In this document: piece after piece, positions 1-6,080 of the stretch | How positions within the stretch are numbered: the stretch's first letter is position 1 | Layout: every line of letters starts with the position of its first letter | Source: a bacterium | GTDB taxonomy: Bacteria; Patescibacteriota; Minisyncoccia; Minisyncoccales; MHMH01 | Direction of reading: 5' to 3' | DNA: 8,283 nucleotides | Assembly: GCA_030648815.1 (NCBI GenBank) | Contig: JAUSHA010000051.1 | Span: forward strand, 1-8,283 | The notes under the pieces: model-generated | The model's input: the letters and a program-made list of their open reading frames with translations, nothing else | Told to the model about the DNA's origin: nothing | The model's database searches: none | Position numbers and translations under genes: made by a program

Positions 1-198
1 AAAATTATTTCCCAGATTGAACCGAGAATCGTTATTCCGATGCATTATAGTTTGCCGAAATTGAAAGTAAAGATTGACGGGTTGGAGCCCTTTTTGAAAG
101 AAATGGGCCAAAAATCAGCCGAGTCCCAGCCCAAGCTTTTAATCAAGAAAAAAGATTTAACAGCCGAAGAAACAAAAGTAATCGTTCTCCAGCCGTAA
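1..198 (+). CDS. MBL-fold metallo-hydrolase, C-terminal part (5' end outside window)
   Basis: This open frame enters from the left edge and ends at TAA 196-198, giving the last 65 residues of a protein. The segment IEPRIVIPMHY carries a histidine in a PMHY context, which is typical of the last metal-ligand strand of small UlaG-like or Lactamase_B_3-type metallo-beta-lactamase-fold proteins. It is followed by a helix (GLEPFLKEMG) and a strand-rich tail. From family knowledge, such proteins are cytoplasmic, metal-dependent hydrolases of often unknown substrate. The catalytic HxHxDH motif would lie upstream and cannot be seen, so activity is not shown here. The stop codon is only 3 bases before the gyrA start, so the two genes are probably co-transcribed. 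The fold call rests on a short fragment. Confidence 0.6.
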   Translation, partial: KIISQIEPRIVIPMHYSLPKLKVKIDGLEPFLKEMGQKSAESQPKLLIKKKDLTAEETKVIVLQP

Positions 199-201
199 TT
201 T

Positions 202-2706
202 ATGCCGGAACAGCCGCCAGAAAAACCAAAACAAGCCGATAACAATATCGGCGAAGTAAAGCCAAGAGAAATAGTTGAAGAGATGCGCGAGTCATACATT
301 GACTACGCCATGTCTGTTATCGTTTCGCGCGCCCTACCCGATGTCAGGGACGGCTTAAAGCCGGTCCACCGCAGGATTTTGTACGCCATGGGAGAAGACG
401 GCTTAACTCACTCGGCCAAATACCGTAAATCGGCCAATGTGGTGGGTTCGGTTTTGGGCCGTTATCATCCTCACGGAGATACGGCGGTTTACGATTCCAT
501 GGCGAGAATGGCTCAAGATTTTTCTCTTCGCTATCCTTTAATAGAAGGCCAAGGAAACTGGGGTTCCATTGACGGAGATTCTCAAGCGGCTATGAGGTAT
601 ACCGAATGTCGCATGTCAAAAATCGGCGAAGCAATGCTTAATGATATTGAAAAAAATACCGTAAGTTTTGTTGATAATTACGATAGCACCAGAAAAGAGC
701 CGACTGTCTTACCTTCGCCAGTACCCCAGCTTTTATTAAATGGGTCCCTTGGCATAGCCGTCGGCATGACAACCAATATCCCTCCGCACAATCTTTCGGA
801 AGTAGTTGATGCCTCAATTTATCTTCTTGACCATCCCAAGGCCGATACCGAAGATTTATTCCAATTCGTTAAAGGGCCGGATTTTCCGACAGGCGGCATT
901 ATTTTCAATCAAAAGGAAATTCTTGAGGCCTATTCTCAAGGCAAGGGAGCCATTGTCACCCGGGGCAAGGCCGAAGTTGTTGATTCTGAAAAAACCCTGC
1001 CTGGCCGGCAGGCAGGCGGCAGGAATCAAATTATTATAACGGAAATCCCATATCAAGTTTTAAAGTCGTCCTTAATTGAGCGGTTGGCCGAGTTGGTTCA
1101 GGAAAAGAAAATTGACGGTATTAAAGATATCAGGGATGAATCCGACAGGGAAGGCATGAGGATTGTCATAGACCTTGCTAAGGAGGCCTACCCGCAGAAA
1201 GTTTTAAATCGGCTTTATAAATTTACCGACCTGCAAAAAACTTTTCACTTGAATATGCTGGCTCTGGTTGACGGCATTCAGCCGAGGATTTTATCTTTGA
1301 ACGAAGTTTTGAGCTATTACCTTGAATACCGAAAAGAAATTATTTTCAAAAAAACGGAATATGATTTGCAAAAAGCCAAAGAGAGGGCTCATATTTTAGA
1401 GGGCTTGCACAAGTGCTTGGCCAATATTGACGCCGTCATCAGAATCATCAGGAATTCCGCCAGTCGCGAAGATGCTCTTAACAATTTAATGAAGCGTTTT
1501 CGTCTTAGCCAGATTCAGGCTAACGCCATTTTGGAAACCAAGTTAGCGGCTTTGGCTAAACTGGAAAGAAAAAAGATAGAGGACGAATTAAAAGAATTAA
1601 AAGTCAAAATAGCCGAGCTATCCTCAACCTTGAATAGCCCGCAAAAAATAAAAGAGGTGGTTAAAAAAGAATTAAAGGAAATAAAAGATAATTTTGGCGA
1701 CGAGAGGAGAACCAAGGTGGTGGTGGCAAAAGTGGGGGAGATCGCCGAAGAGGATTTAATTCCGCAGGAGGAAACGATCATCACTCTGACCCAAGGCGGT
1801 TATATAAAAAGAATCAACCCGTCGCTTTACAAAATGCAAAAGAGGGGCGGTCGCGGCATGGTGGGCATGAAAACCCTAGGAGACGATATTGTGGAGCATT
1901 TCCTCACGGCCATGACTCATGATTCTCTGCTCTTCTTTACCGATTCCGGTAAAGTTTTCCGGACGCAGGTTTATGAAATTCCCGAAGGCCAGAGGGTGGC
2001 CAAAGGCAGGGGTCTTTTGAATTTCCTGGAAATTTCTCCTCAAGATAAGGTTTTGTCTTTGCAGACATTAGGCAAAGCGGAAAAAGAAGCGGGCATAAAA
2101 TATTTAGTCATGGCAACCAAAGACGGCATCATAAAAAAGACCAGTCTGGAAGAGTTTGAAAATGTCAGGAAATCCGGCTTGATCGCCATGACTCTTAAAA
2201 AAGGCGACTTATTAAAGAAGGTTGCCAAGACCACCGGCGACGATGACATAATTTTGGTGACAAAAAAAGGCCAGTCAATTTGCTTTAAGGAAAAAGATAT
2301 CAGGCCCATGGGCAGGACAGCCGCCGGCATAAAGGGCATTCGTTTGAAAAAGGGCGATGAAGTAATCTCTATGGATGTTACTAGTGCAAAGTGCGAGCCG
2401 GGTAAGTGCCACCTTTTGGTGCTCACCGAAAATGGTTATGGCAAACGGACTGATTTAAGAGAGTATAAGGTTCAAACCGGGGGAGGGTCGGGCATTTTGA
2501 CGGCAAGGATTACTTCTAAAACCGGCGAGCTGGCTTCAGCCGCAATTTTGACCGGCCAAGAAGAGGATTTGATTGTTATTTCCAGAACGGGCCATGTCAT
2601 CAAGACCGGGGTTAATTCCATCAGCAAGCTGAATCGCGCCACTCAAGGCGTCAGGATCATGAAGCTGGAGCCCGGCGACAAAGTTGCCTCCGCCGCTTGC
2701 ATTTGA
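202..2706 (+). CDS. gyrA: DNA gyrase subunit A
   Basis: GyrA is the DNA-cleaving and DNA-wrapping subunit of gyrase (A2B2 with GyrB), which introduces negative supercoils using ATP. The 834 residues are close to family size (about 820-880). The N-terminal breakage-reunion domain is complete: PVHRRILYAM (54-63), YHPHGDTAVYD (88-98), and AAMRYTE (129-135) with catalytic Arg132-Tyr133. A long coiled coil runs from about 375 to 480, and a beta-pinwheel C-terminal domain follows from about 510. The GyrA box QKRGGRG (546-552) argues for gyrase rather than topoisomerase IV. At the position of E. coli Ser83 the residue is Thr94; Asp98 matches E. coli Asp87. The ATG at 202 fits the family N-terminus and has no Shine-Dalgarno motif. 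Residues LPGRQAG (266-272) look like an extra 7-residue insertion encoded by a GC-rich palindrome. The stop is TGA followed at once by in-frame TAG. Confidence 0.97.
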   Translation: MPEQPPEKPKQADNNIGEVKPREIVEEMRESYIDYAMSVIVSRALPDVRDGLKPVHRRILYAMGEDGLTHSAKYRKSANVVGSVLGRYHPHGDTAVYDSMARMAQDFSLRYPLIEGQGNWGSIDGDSQAAMRYTECRMSKIGEAMLNDIEKNTVSFVDNYDSTRKEPTVLPSPVPQLLLNGSLGIAVGMTTNIPPHNLSEVVDASIYLLDHPKADTEDLFQFVKGPDFPTGGIIFNQKEILEAYSQGKGAIVTRGKAEVVDSEKTLPGRQAGGRNQIIITEIPYQVLKSSLIERLAELVQEKKIDGIKDIRDESDREGMRIVIDLAKEAYPQKVLNRLYKFTDLQKTFHLNMLALVDGIQPRILSLNEVLSYYLEYRKEIIFKKTEYDLQKAKERAHILEGLHKCLANIDAVIRIIRNSASREDALNNLMKRFRLSQIQANAILETKLAALAKLERKKIEDELKELKVKIAELSSTLNSPQKIKEVVKKELKEIKDNFGDERRTKVVVAKVGEIAEEDLIPQEETIITLTQGGYIKRINPSLYKMQKRGGRGMVGMKTLGDDIVEHFLTAMTHDSLLFFTDSGKVFRTQVYEIPEGQRVAKGRGLLNFLEISPQDKVLSLQTLGKAEKEAGIKYLVMATKDGIIKKTSLEEFENVRKSGLIAMTLKKGDLLKKVAKTTGDDDIILVTKKGQSICFKEKDIRPMGRTAAGIKGIRLKKGDEVISMDVTSAKCEPGKCHLLVLTENGYGKRTDLREYKVQTGGGSGILTARITSKTGELASAAILTGQEEDLIVISRTGHVIKTGVNSISKLNRATQGVRIMKLEPGDKVASAACI
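996..1016. repeat. GC-rich palindromic repeat read in frame inside gyrA
   Basis: CCTGCCTG (996-1003) and CAGGCAGG (1009-1016) form a perfect 8-bp stem around a 5-nt GCCGG loop. The block encodes LPGRQAG (residues 266-272), placed between VDSEKT and GRNQIIITEIPYQV. In E. coli GyrA the corresponding text runs from AKT straight into GRETIIV, so the palindrome accounts for about seven extra codons (21 bp, roughly 997-1017). The block has no stop codon in any of its six frames. Confidence 0.8.
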
Positions 2707-2719
2707 TAGAATATATATT

Positions 2720-3988
2720 ATGAAGATAACAAAAATATTATTTCTATTCCCAGCAATATTTTTGGTTTCAGCCCTACTCTCCTTAGGTCCGGATAATTTT
2801 AGTTCGGCGGCGTCAGTTTCCTTAACCGGCCAACCCTCGTCCGGAACCGCCCCCTTACCAGTAATCCTTACCGCTAATATAGCAGACACATCCAGTGGTC
2901 CACTAACTTATTACTTCTGGTGGAATTGCAATAACCCATCCCGAGAAACAGATCCGACAAAACTCTATTCCGCATGTGGCTACCCCACAGATTCTTCTAA
3001 GGGCGAGGTAAGGATTGATGTCAATTATCTGACAGCTAGTCTTATCCATACCTATAATTGTTCTCAATCAAGTTGCGAATACACTGCTAAAGTAATCGTG
3101 CTTGGCGGATCTTCGCCCGTTGAAGCCCAAGCTTTAATTAAAGTTTCTGCGACTGTCGCCAACGCTTCTGACACAACAGCTCCGCAACTCTCCAATTTAC
3201 AACCATCGGGAAGTAAAACCATTGGCGCCAATGTCGACTTATCGTTGATCACTAACGAAAAAGCTGTTTGCAAATATGCCACCGCAGACGAACATTATTC
3301 AATTATGACGGATGTTTTTAACGTTACGGCTGACGGGCTTAACCATATTGAATCCCTCGGTTCACTGGCCATCGGCAATTATAGATATTATGCTGGATGC
3401 CAGGACGTTGCCGGTAATGCAGGTTACGGTACGATTAATTTTAGCGTTATTGCCATCCCAGTCCCTGCTTCTCCGCCGAGTCAGGCCTCTCCACCCGCTC
3501 AGAGTATAGATGCTTGCATAAAAGAGAGTAGTCCGGGCAAGAATGATCGTTGTCCTGTACGCGATCAGTGCTGTCAAACCCGTCATGATGGATACAACAA
3601 TTACCTTCATTACATTGTTAATTGGTGTGGAGGACAATATAATACTTCCATGTGCTCATCCGTTCCATCTGCTTCTGGTGGTGCCACTAGTCCCGGAACG
3701 AGTCAGAATGTTAGTTTTAAATTAGATAATCCGTTGGGGGCAACTACCACCTTTCAGATTTTGCTGAACAAAATCATTGATTTTATTTTTTGGGTGGGCA
3801 TGGCTTTGGCGCCGGTGATGTTAATCGTGGCGGGCTTTATGTATGTGATTTCTTCAGGCAGTCCGCAAAAAGTTGAACAAGCCAAGAAGATAATAATATA
3901 CACGGTTATCGGCTTGATTGTTCTTCTGCTTGCTAAGGGGTTGGTGACAGTGTTAGAATCAATAATAGGAGTTAACCCTGTTAAATAA
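2720..3988 (+). CDS. Secreted PKD/Ig-like protein with C-terminal VirB2/TrbC-type pilin core
   Basis: This is a 422-residue exported or membrane protein. Residues 1-33 form a signal peptide (MKITK followed by a hydrophobic stretch, ending near SSAAS). Residues about 33-145 resemble a PKD-type beta-sandwich (SLTGQPSSGTAPLPV...). Residues about 154-246 resemble a second Ig/Fn3-like domain (APQLSNLQPSG...YYAGCQDVAGNAG). A Pro/Ser linker (247-262) leads to a cysteine-rich segment (266-312, including CC at 284-285). The C-terminus has two membrane helices (about 353-377 and 390-412) around AGFMYVISSGSPQKVEQAKK, which is the pattern of VirB2/TrbC-like (T4SS_pilin) proteins common in CPR genomes. 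There are 12 cysteines in total, 11 or more of them likely extracytoplasmic. I chose the ATG at 2720 over 2684 because it gives a clean signal peptide and avoids a 23-base overlap with gyrA. The gap to gyrA is 13 bases. The PKD label is less certain than the pilin-like core. Confidence 0.8.
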   Translation: MKITKILFLFPAIFLVSALLSLGPDNFSSAASVSLTGQPSSGTAPLPVILTANIADTSSGPLTYYFWWNCNNPSRETDPTKLYSACGYPTDSSKGEVRIDVNYLTASLIHTYNCSQSSCEYTAKVIVLGGSSPVEAQALIKVSATVANASDTTAPQLSNLQPSGSKTIGANVDLSLITNEKAVCKYATADEHYSIMTDVFNVTADGLNHIESLGSLAIGNYRYYAGCQDVAGNAGYGTINFSVIAIPVPASPPSQASPPAQSIDACIKESSPGKNDRCPVRDQCCQTRHDGYNNYLHYIVNWCGGQYNTSMCSSVPSASGGATSPGTSQNVSFKLDNPLGATTTFQILLNKIIDFIFWVGMALAPVMLIVAGFMYVISSGSPQKVEQAKKIIIYTVIGLIVLLLAKGLVTVLESIIGVNPVK

Positions 3989-4032
3989 TTTTTCTTTCAG
4001 AAAAATTGCCCCGAAGGGGCATTTAACAGGGT
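3975..4032. repeat. Gap-free three-way-junction inverted repeat between the two pilin genes
   Basis: Three perfect stems pack with no unpaired junction base. P1 is ACCCTGTTAAAT (3975-3986) with ATTTAACAGGGT (4021-4032), 12 bp. P2 is AATTTTTCT (3987-3995) with AGAAAAATT (3999-4007), 9 bp with loop TTC. P3 is GCCCC (4008-4012) with GGGGC (4016-4020), 5 bp with loop GAA. The left arm of P1 contains the last codons and the first base of the TAA stop of the upstream gene. P3 alone could act as a weak terminator, but no T-run follows it. Roles in mRNA 3'-end protection, partial attenuation between the two pilin genes, or a mobile palindrome are all possible. Confidence 0.8.
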
Positions 4033-4064
4033 AAAGGTCGGAAAACAACAAAATAAATTTATAT

Positions 4065-4571
4065 ATGAAAAAAGTTTTACCAATATTAGTTTTGGGTACC
4101 TTATTCGCCACTTTGTTAGTACCGACGACAGCTTCAGTAGTATTAGCAGCCGCATGTCCATCTAATTGTGAAATAATAACAACCGTATGCGAATGCACTG
4201 TGAGTGGCGTGACTTCTACTCTTAATCCAACCGTAACCAGTGGCTTAGTTTGCGATCGTGGTACGCCTCGCCAAGTAGGCACTTGTTCGGCGGCAGTTGG
4301 TGGTATTTCTGGAACAGCTCCAAATGCTTTTCCTAGAGGCGTCAGCGATTTAATGGCAAAGATCAATACAATAGGCGATTATGTCTTCGTGGCCTTAATG
4401 GCGGTAGCTGGCATGTTCCTTATTATAGCCGGATTCATGTATGTGACTGCCGGAGGCAGTCCGGAAAAAGCCGGTAAGGGCAGACAGATGTTGATCAACG
4501 CTTTGATCGGCGTAGTTATTGGTCTATTGGCAAGAGGCATAGTGCAGGTGATAGATTCTATTCTTAGATAG
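4065..4571 (+). CDS. VirB2/TrbC-like pilin family protein
   Basis: This is a 168-residue membrane protein paralogous to the C-terminus of the preceding gene. Residues 1-29 form a signal peptide (MKKVLPILVL, ending near VLAAA). A short cysteine-rich extracytoplasmic region follows (Cys31, 35, 42, 44, 63, 74). Two membrane helices (about 104-127 and 142-163) flank a short polar turn, IIAGFMYVTAGGSPEKAGKG, which matches IVAGFMYVISSGSPQKVEQA of the upstream protein almost position by position. The family (T4SS_pilin/VirB2-like) forms the pilus subunit of type IV secretion systems. In CPR bacteria such genes are frequent even without a full vir/tra set, so the assembled structure is unknown. The ATG at 4065 gives a clean signal peptide; the 20 bases before it are AT-rich with no Shine-Dalgarno motif. 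Stop is TAG. The gene is 76 bases downstream of its paralogue and is followed by a terminator. Confidence 0.82.
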   Translation: MKKVLPILVLGTLFATLLVPTTASVVLAAACPSNCEIITTVCECTVSGVTSTLNPTVTSGLVCDRGTPRQVGTCSAAVGGISGTAPNAFPRGVSDLMAKINTIGDYVFVALMAVAGMFLIIAGFMYVTAGGSPEKAGKGRQMLINALIGVVIGLLARGIVQVIDSILR

Positions 4572-4601
4572 AGGCGGGTAGGTTTTATTTCTATCTTCTA
4601 T

Positions 4602-4639
4602 AAAAAAATCAGCTCCAGACTTCTGGAGCTTGATTTTTT
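4602..4639. terminator. Bidirectional intrinsic terminator
   Basis: AGCTCCAG (4611-4618) pairs with CTGGAGCT (4623-4630) around loop ACTT. An A7 tract (4602-4608) precedes it and a T6 tract (4634-4639) follows, so there is a U-run on whichever strand is transcribed. It would end the pilin transcript on the plus strand. It would also end the valS-prsW-hsp20 transcript on the minus strand, after that transcript has passed antisense through the tRNA. Confidence 0.85.
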
Positions 4640-4658
4640 AATTTTAGAGAGATAAAAT
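4630..4658 (+). promoter_or_regulatory. Putative sigma70-type promoter for tRNA-Leu
   Basis: TTGATT (4630-4635, 4 of 6 to TTGACA) and TAAAAT (4653-4658, 5 of 6 to TATAAT) are separated by exactly 17 bases. The predicted start would fall around 4665, about 10 bases before the mature tRNA 5' end. The -35 element overlaps the last bases of the terminator hairpin. The region is AT-rich, so a chance match is possible, but the tRNA needs its own promoter because a terminator lies just upstream. Confidence 0.45.
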
Positions 4659-4675
4659 TAAAAAAGCTGATTTAT

Positions 4676-4757
4676 GTCGGAGTGGCGAAACTGGCAGACG
4701 CGCCGGCCTTAGGAGCCGGTGGGGAAACCCTTGAGAGTTCAAATCTCTCCTCCGACA
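4676..4757 (+). tRNA. tRNA-Leu (anticodon UAG)
   Basis: This is a class II tRNA with a long variable arm. The acceptor stem GTCGGAG/CTCCGAC is 7 bp with discriminator A at 4757. The D arm is GCGAAACTGGCAGACGC. The anticodon stem CCGGC/GCCGG closes a 7-base loop CTTAGGA, giving anticodon TAG (reads CUA and probably other CUN leucine codons). The variable arm is GGG-GAAA-CCC. The T arm is GAGAG-TTCAAAT-CTCTC. The 3' CCA is not encoded (genomic CCG), so it must be added by CCA-adding enzyme. It is convergent with hsp20, whose stop codon lies only 3 bases away. Confidence 0.97.
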
Positions 4758-4760
4758 CCG

Positions 4761-5291
4761 TTAATCCTGCTTGATAGTGATTTTGCGTTTTTGAATTTTA
4801 ACTACTTTCGGGATCCTTAAAGTTAGAACCCCATCTTTGATGGCGGCTTCGGCTTTTGAGCCGTCAACTTCTTCAGGCAAAATAACCTGCCTTGAAAAAG
4901 CTCCCCAATAGCATTCTTGGTAATAGTATTTTTTTGTTTCCTCTGTAACTTGTTTTTCTCTGCTTCCTTTCACGGTGACAATATCATTTTCAATGGTGAT
5001 ATCCAAATTTTCCGCCTTAATGCCGGCGATAGTGGATTGAACGACAAATTCAGTGTCGGTTTCGTAAACATCAATGGCCAGCTCTCCTTCAAAGTCGGAA
5101 TCTTCTTCTTTGGATTTTTTGGGAAGCCGTTCTTTGGTTTCCTCTTCGATGATTTCAACCTCCTCTTTTTCTGTTTTTTTAGCGGATTTAACCTTTCCCG
5201 TCGGTTTGGGGGCGGTTTCTTTTTTTGTCTTTTTTTCTTCTTTGGCCGGTTCTTTCTCGGCCCCTATTTTTAATTTATCAAAAAATCCCAT
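4761..5291 (-). CDS. Hsp20/alpha-crystallin small heat-shock protein
   Basis: This is an ATP-independent chaperone that holds unfolding proteins. It has 176 residues. The alpha-crystallin domain spans about 70-162 (ELAIDVYET..., AFSRQVILPEEV at 131-142, and the hallmark GVLTLRIPK at 154-162). The C-terminal ITI (171-173) fits the I-x-I motif that bridges dimers into oligomers. The N-terminal arm (1-68) is unusual: after MGFFDKLKIG it is very rich in Lys and Glu with almost no hydrophobics, whereas classical sHsp arms are hydrophobic. It probably behaves as a disordered, highly charged tail. The start at 5291 fits because the MGFFDKL opening is a common Hsp20 type. No Shine-Dalgarno motif is present; a 74-bp palindrome begins 6 bases upstream and could fold in the leader. 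It probably shares a transcript with prsW. Confidence 0.93.
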   Translation of the reverse strand: MGFFDKLKIGAEKEPAKEEKKTKKETAPKPTGKVKSAKKTEKEEVEIIEEETKERLPKKSKEEDSDFEGELAIDVYETDTEFVVQSTIAGIKAENLDITIENDIVTVKGSREKQVTEETKKYYYQECYWGAFSRQVILPEEVDGSKAEAAIKDGVLTLRIPKVVKIQKRKITIKQD

Positions 5292-5297
5292 TTAAAT

Positions 5298-5371
5298 AAA
5301 TCAGCGAATAACGAATTTAATGCGAATATACGAATTCGTAAATTCGCAGTCGATTCGCTATTCGTTGATTT
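5298..5371. repeat. 74-bp imperfect palindrome between prsW and hsp20
   Basis: The sequence is centred on TACGAATTCGTA (5329-5340) and is self-complementary over 37-base arms, with four mismatches and two G-T pairs by my count. It is built from repeated CGAAT/ATTCG words. It covers the whole 66-bp intergenic gap except the six bases next to the hsp20 start. It also reaches into prsW, so that the last codons (KINE) and the TAG stop lie inside it. There is no loop of fixed size, so in DNA it could extrude as a cruciform and in RNA it would fold as a long hairpin. Confidence 0.8.
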
Positions 5372-6080
5372 TACATACGCTTTTCAATTTTTCGACCTTT
5401 TTAAAGCCCAAAGAAACAAAAATAATCAGGCCAACTAATATTATAATCGGAGTCGCAAACTTAAATCCATTATCTACTTCTATTATAGATAAATCATAGA
5501 GTCCATGCAAGGATACCGAAGCGATAAATCCCGCAAGCAGTAATTTTGTTCTATTTTTCGGCTGAAAGAACGACATGGCCATAAAATATCCCAGAACTCC
5601 CGAGGCTAGGGCGTGCAAAAAGGTGGCTCCGACAAATCTGAATCCGCTGATAACGAATGTTTCCAAGAATTTTAAAGGATTGGCTAAGGGGAGCAAAATT
5701 AAAAGATTTTCTAAGGCGGCAAAACCCAAAGCCGAGATAATCATGTAGAGCATGACATCGGTCGGCTCGTCAAACTCGGGATGTTTGAGGATTTTTTTCT
5801 TTACTACCAGATACTTAAAGAATTCTTCCACAAGCGCTATGCCCAAGAATATATAAATTAGCTGATTTAAAAAATGAGGAAAATTGAGATTTTTCAGTTG
5901 TTCCGCAATGCCCAGCTCTATTAAAGCCGCCGGGATGGCGGCCATCATGCCGTATAGGAAAATCCTGATAATCGTCGGATTGTGTTCTGGATGCGAATCT
6001 TTTCTCAAAAAAAACAAAAGCCAGGCGATACTGGGAACAAGTCCGAAAAATATGTAGATGGGGTAGTTTATAGAGGCCAT
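5358..6080 (-). CDS. PrsW-family intramembrane protease
   Basis: This 240-residue polytopic membrane protein has about seven hydrophobic segments. The PrsW (M82-like) motifs are all visible: LVEEFFKY (83-90, Glu85-Glu86 and Lys89), GFAALEN (119-125, Glu124-Asn125), FLHALASGVLGY (154-165, His156), and SLHGLYD (190-196, His192). In Bacillus, PrsW cuts an anti-sigma factor in the membrane to start the envelope-stress response. A similar regulated-proteolysis role here is inference, and no anti-sigma substrate lies in the window. The ATG at 6078-6080 overlaps the end of valS by 13 bases, which suggests translational coupling. The stop (TAG) lies inside the downstream palindrome, so the last few residues may have been created by that repeat. 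Confidence 0.85.
   Translation of the reverse strand: MASINYPIYIFFGLVPSIAWLLFFLRKDSHPEHNPTIIRIFLYGMMAAIPAALIELGIAEQLKNLNFPHFLNQLIYIFLGIALVEEFFKYLVVKKKILKHPEFDEPTDVMLYMIISALGFAALENLLILLPLANPLKFLETFVISGFRFVGATFLHALASGVLGYFMAMSFFQPKNRTKLLLAGFIASVSLHGLYDLSIIEVDNGFKFATPIIILVGLIIFVSLGFKKVEKLKSVCKINE

Noticed and set aside
2040..2426. Long open frame antisense to gyrA, and similar frames at 1515-1784, 3362-3637, 4917-5273 and 6798-7088
   Set aside because: They lie fully inside confident genes on the other strand or in another frame, have low-complexity or unconvincing protein sequence, and show no family motif.
202..2706. ParC (topoisomerase IV subunit A) instead of GyrA
   Set aside because: A good GyrA box (QKRGGRG, residues 546-552) and a complete beta-pinwheel domain favour gyrase.
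2704..2709. TGA at the end of gyrA as a possible recoded codon
   Set aside because: The next in-frame codon is TAG, so gyrA ends almost the same either way. No frame in the window contains an internal TGA, and other genes use ordinary glycine codons.
2684..2719. Earlier ATG at 2684 for the PKD/pilin protein
   Set aside because: It would overlap gyrA by 23 bases and put MPPPLAFDRIYI before a clear signal peptide beginning MKITK at 2720.
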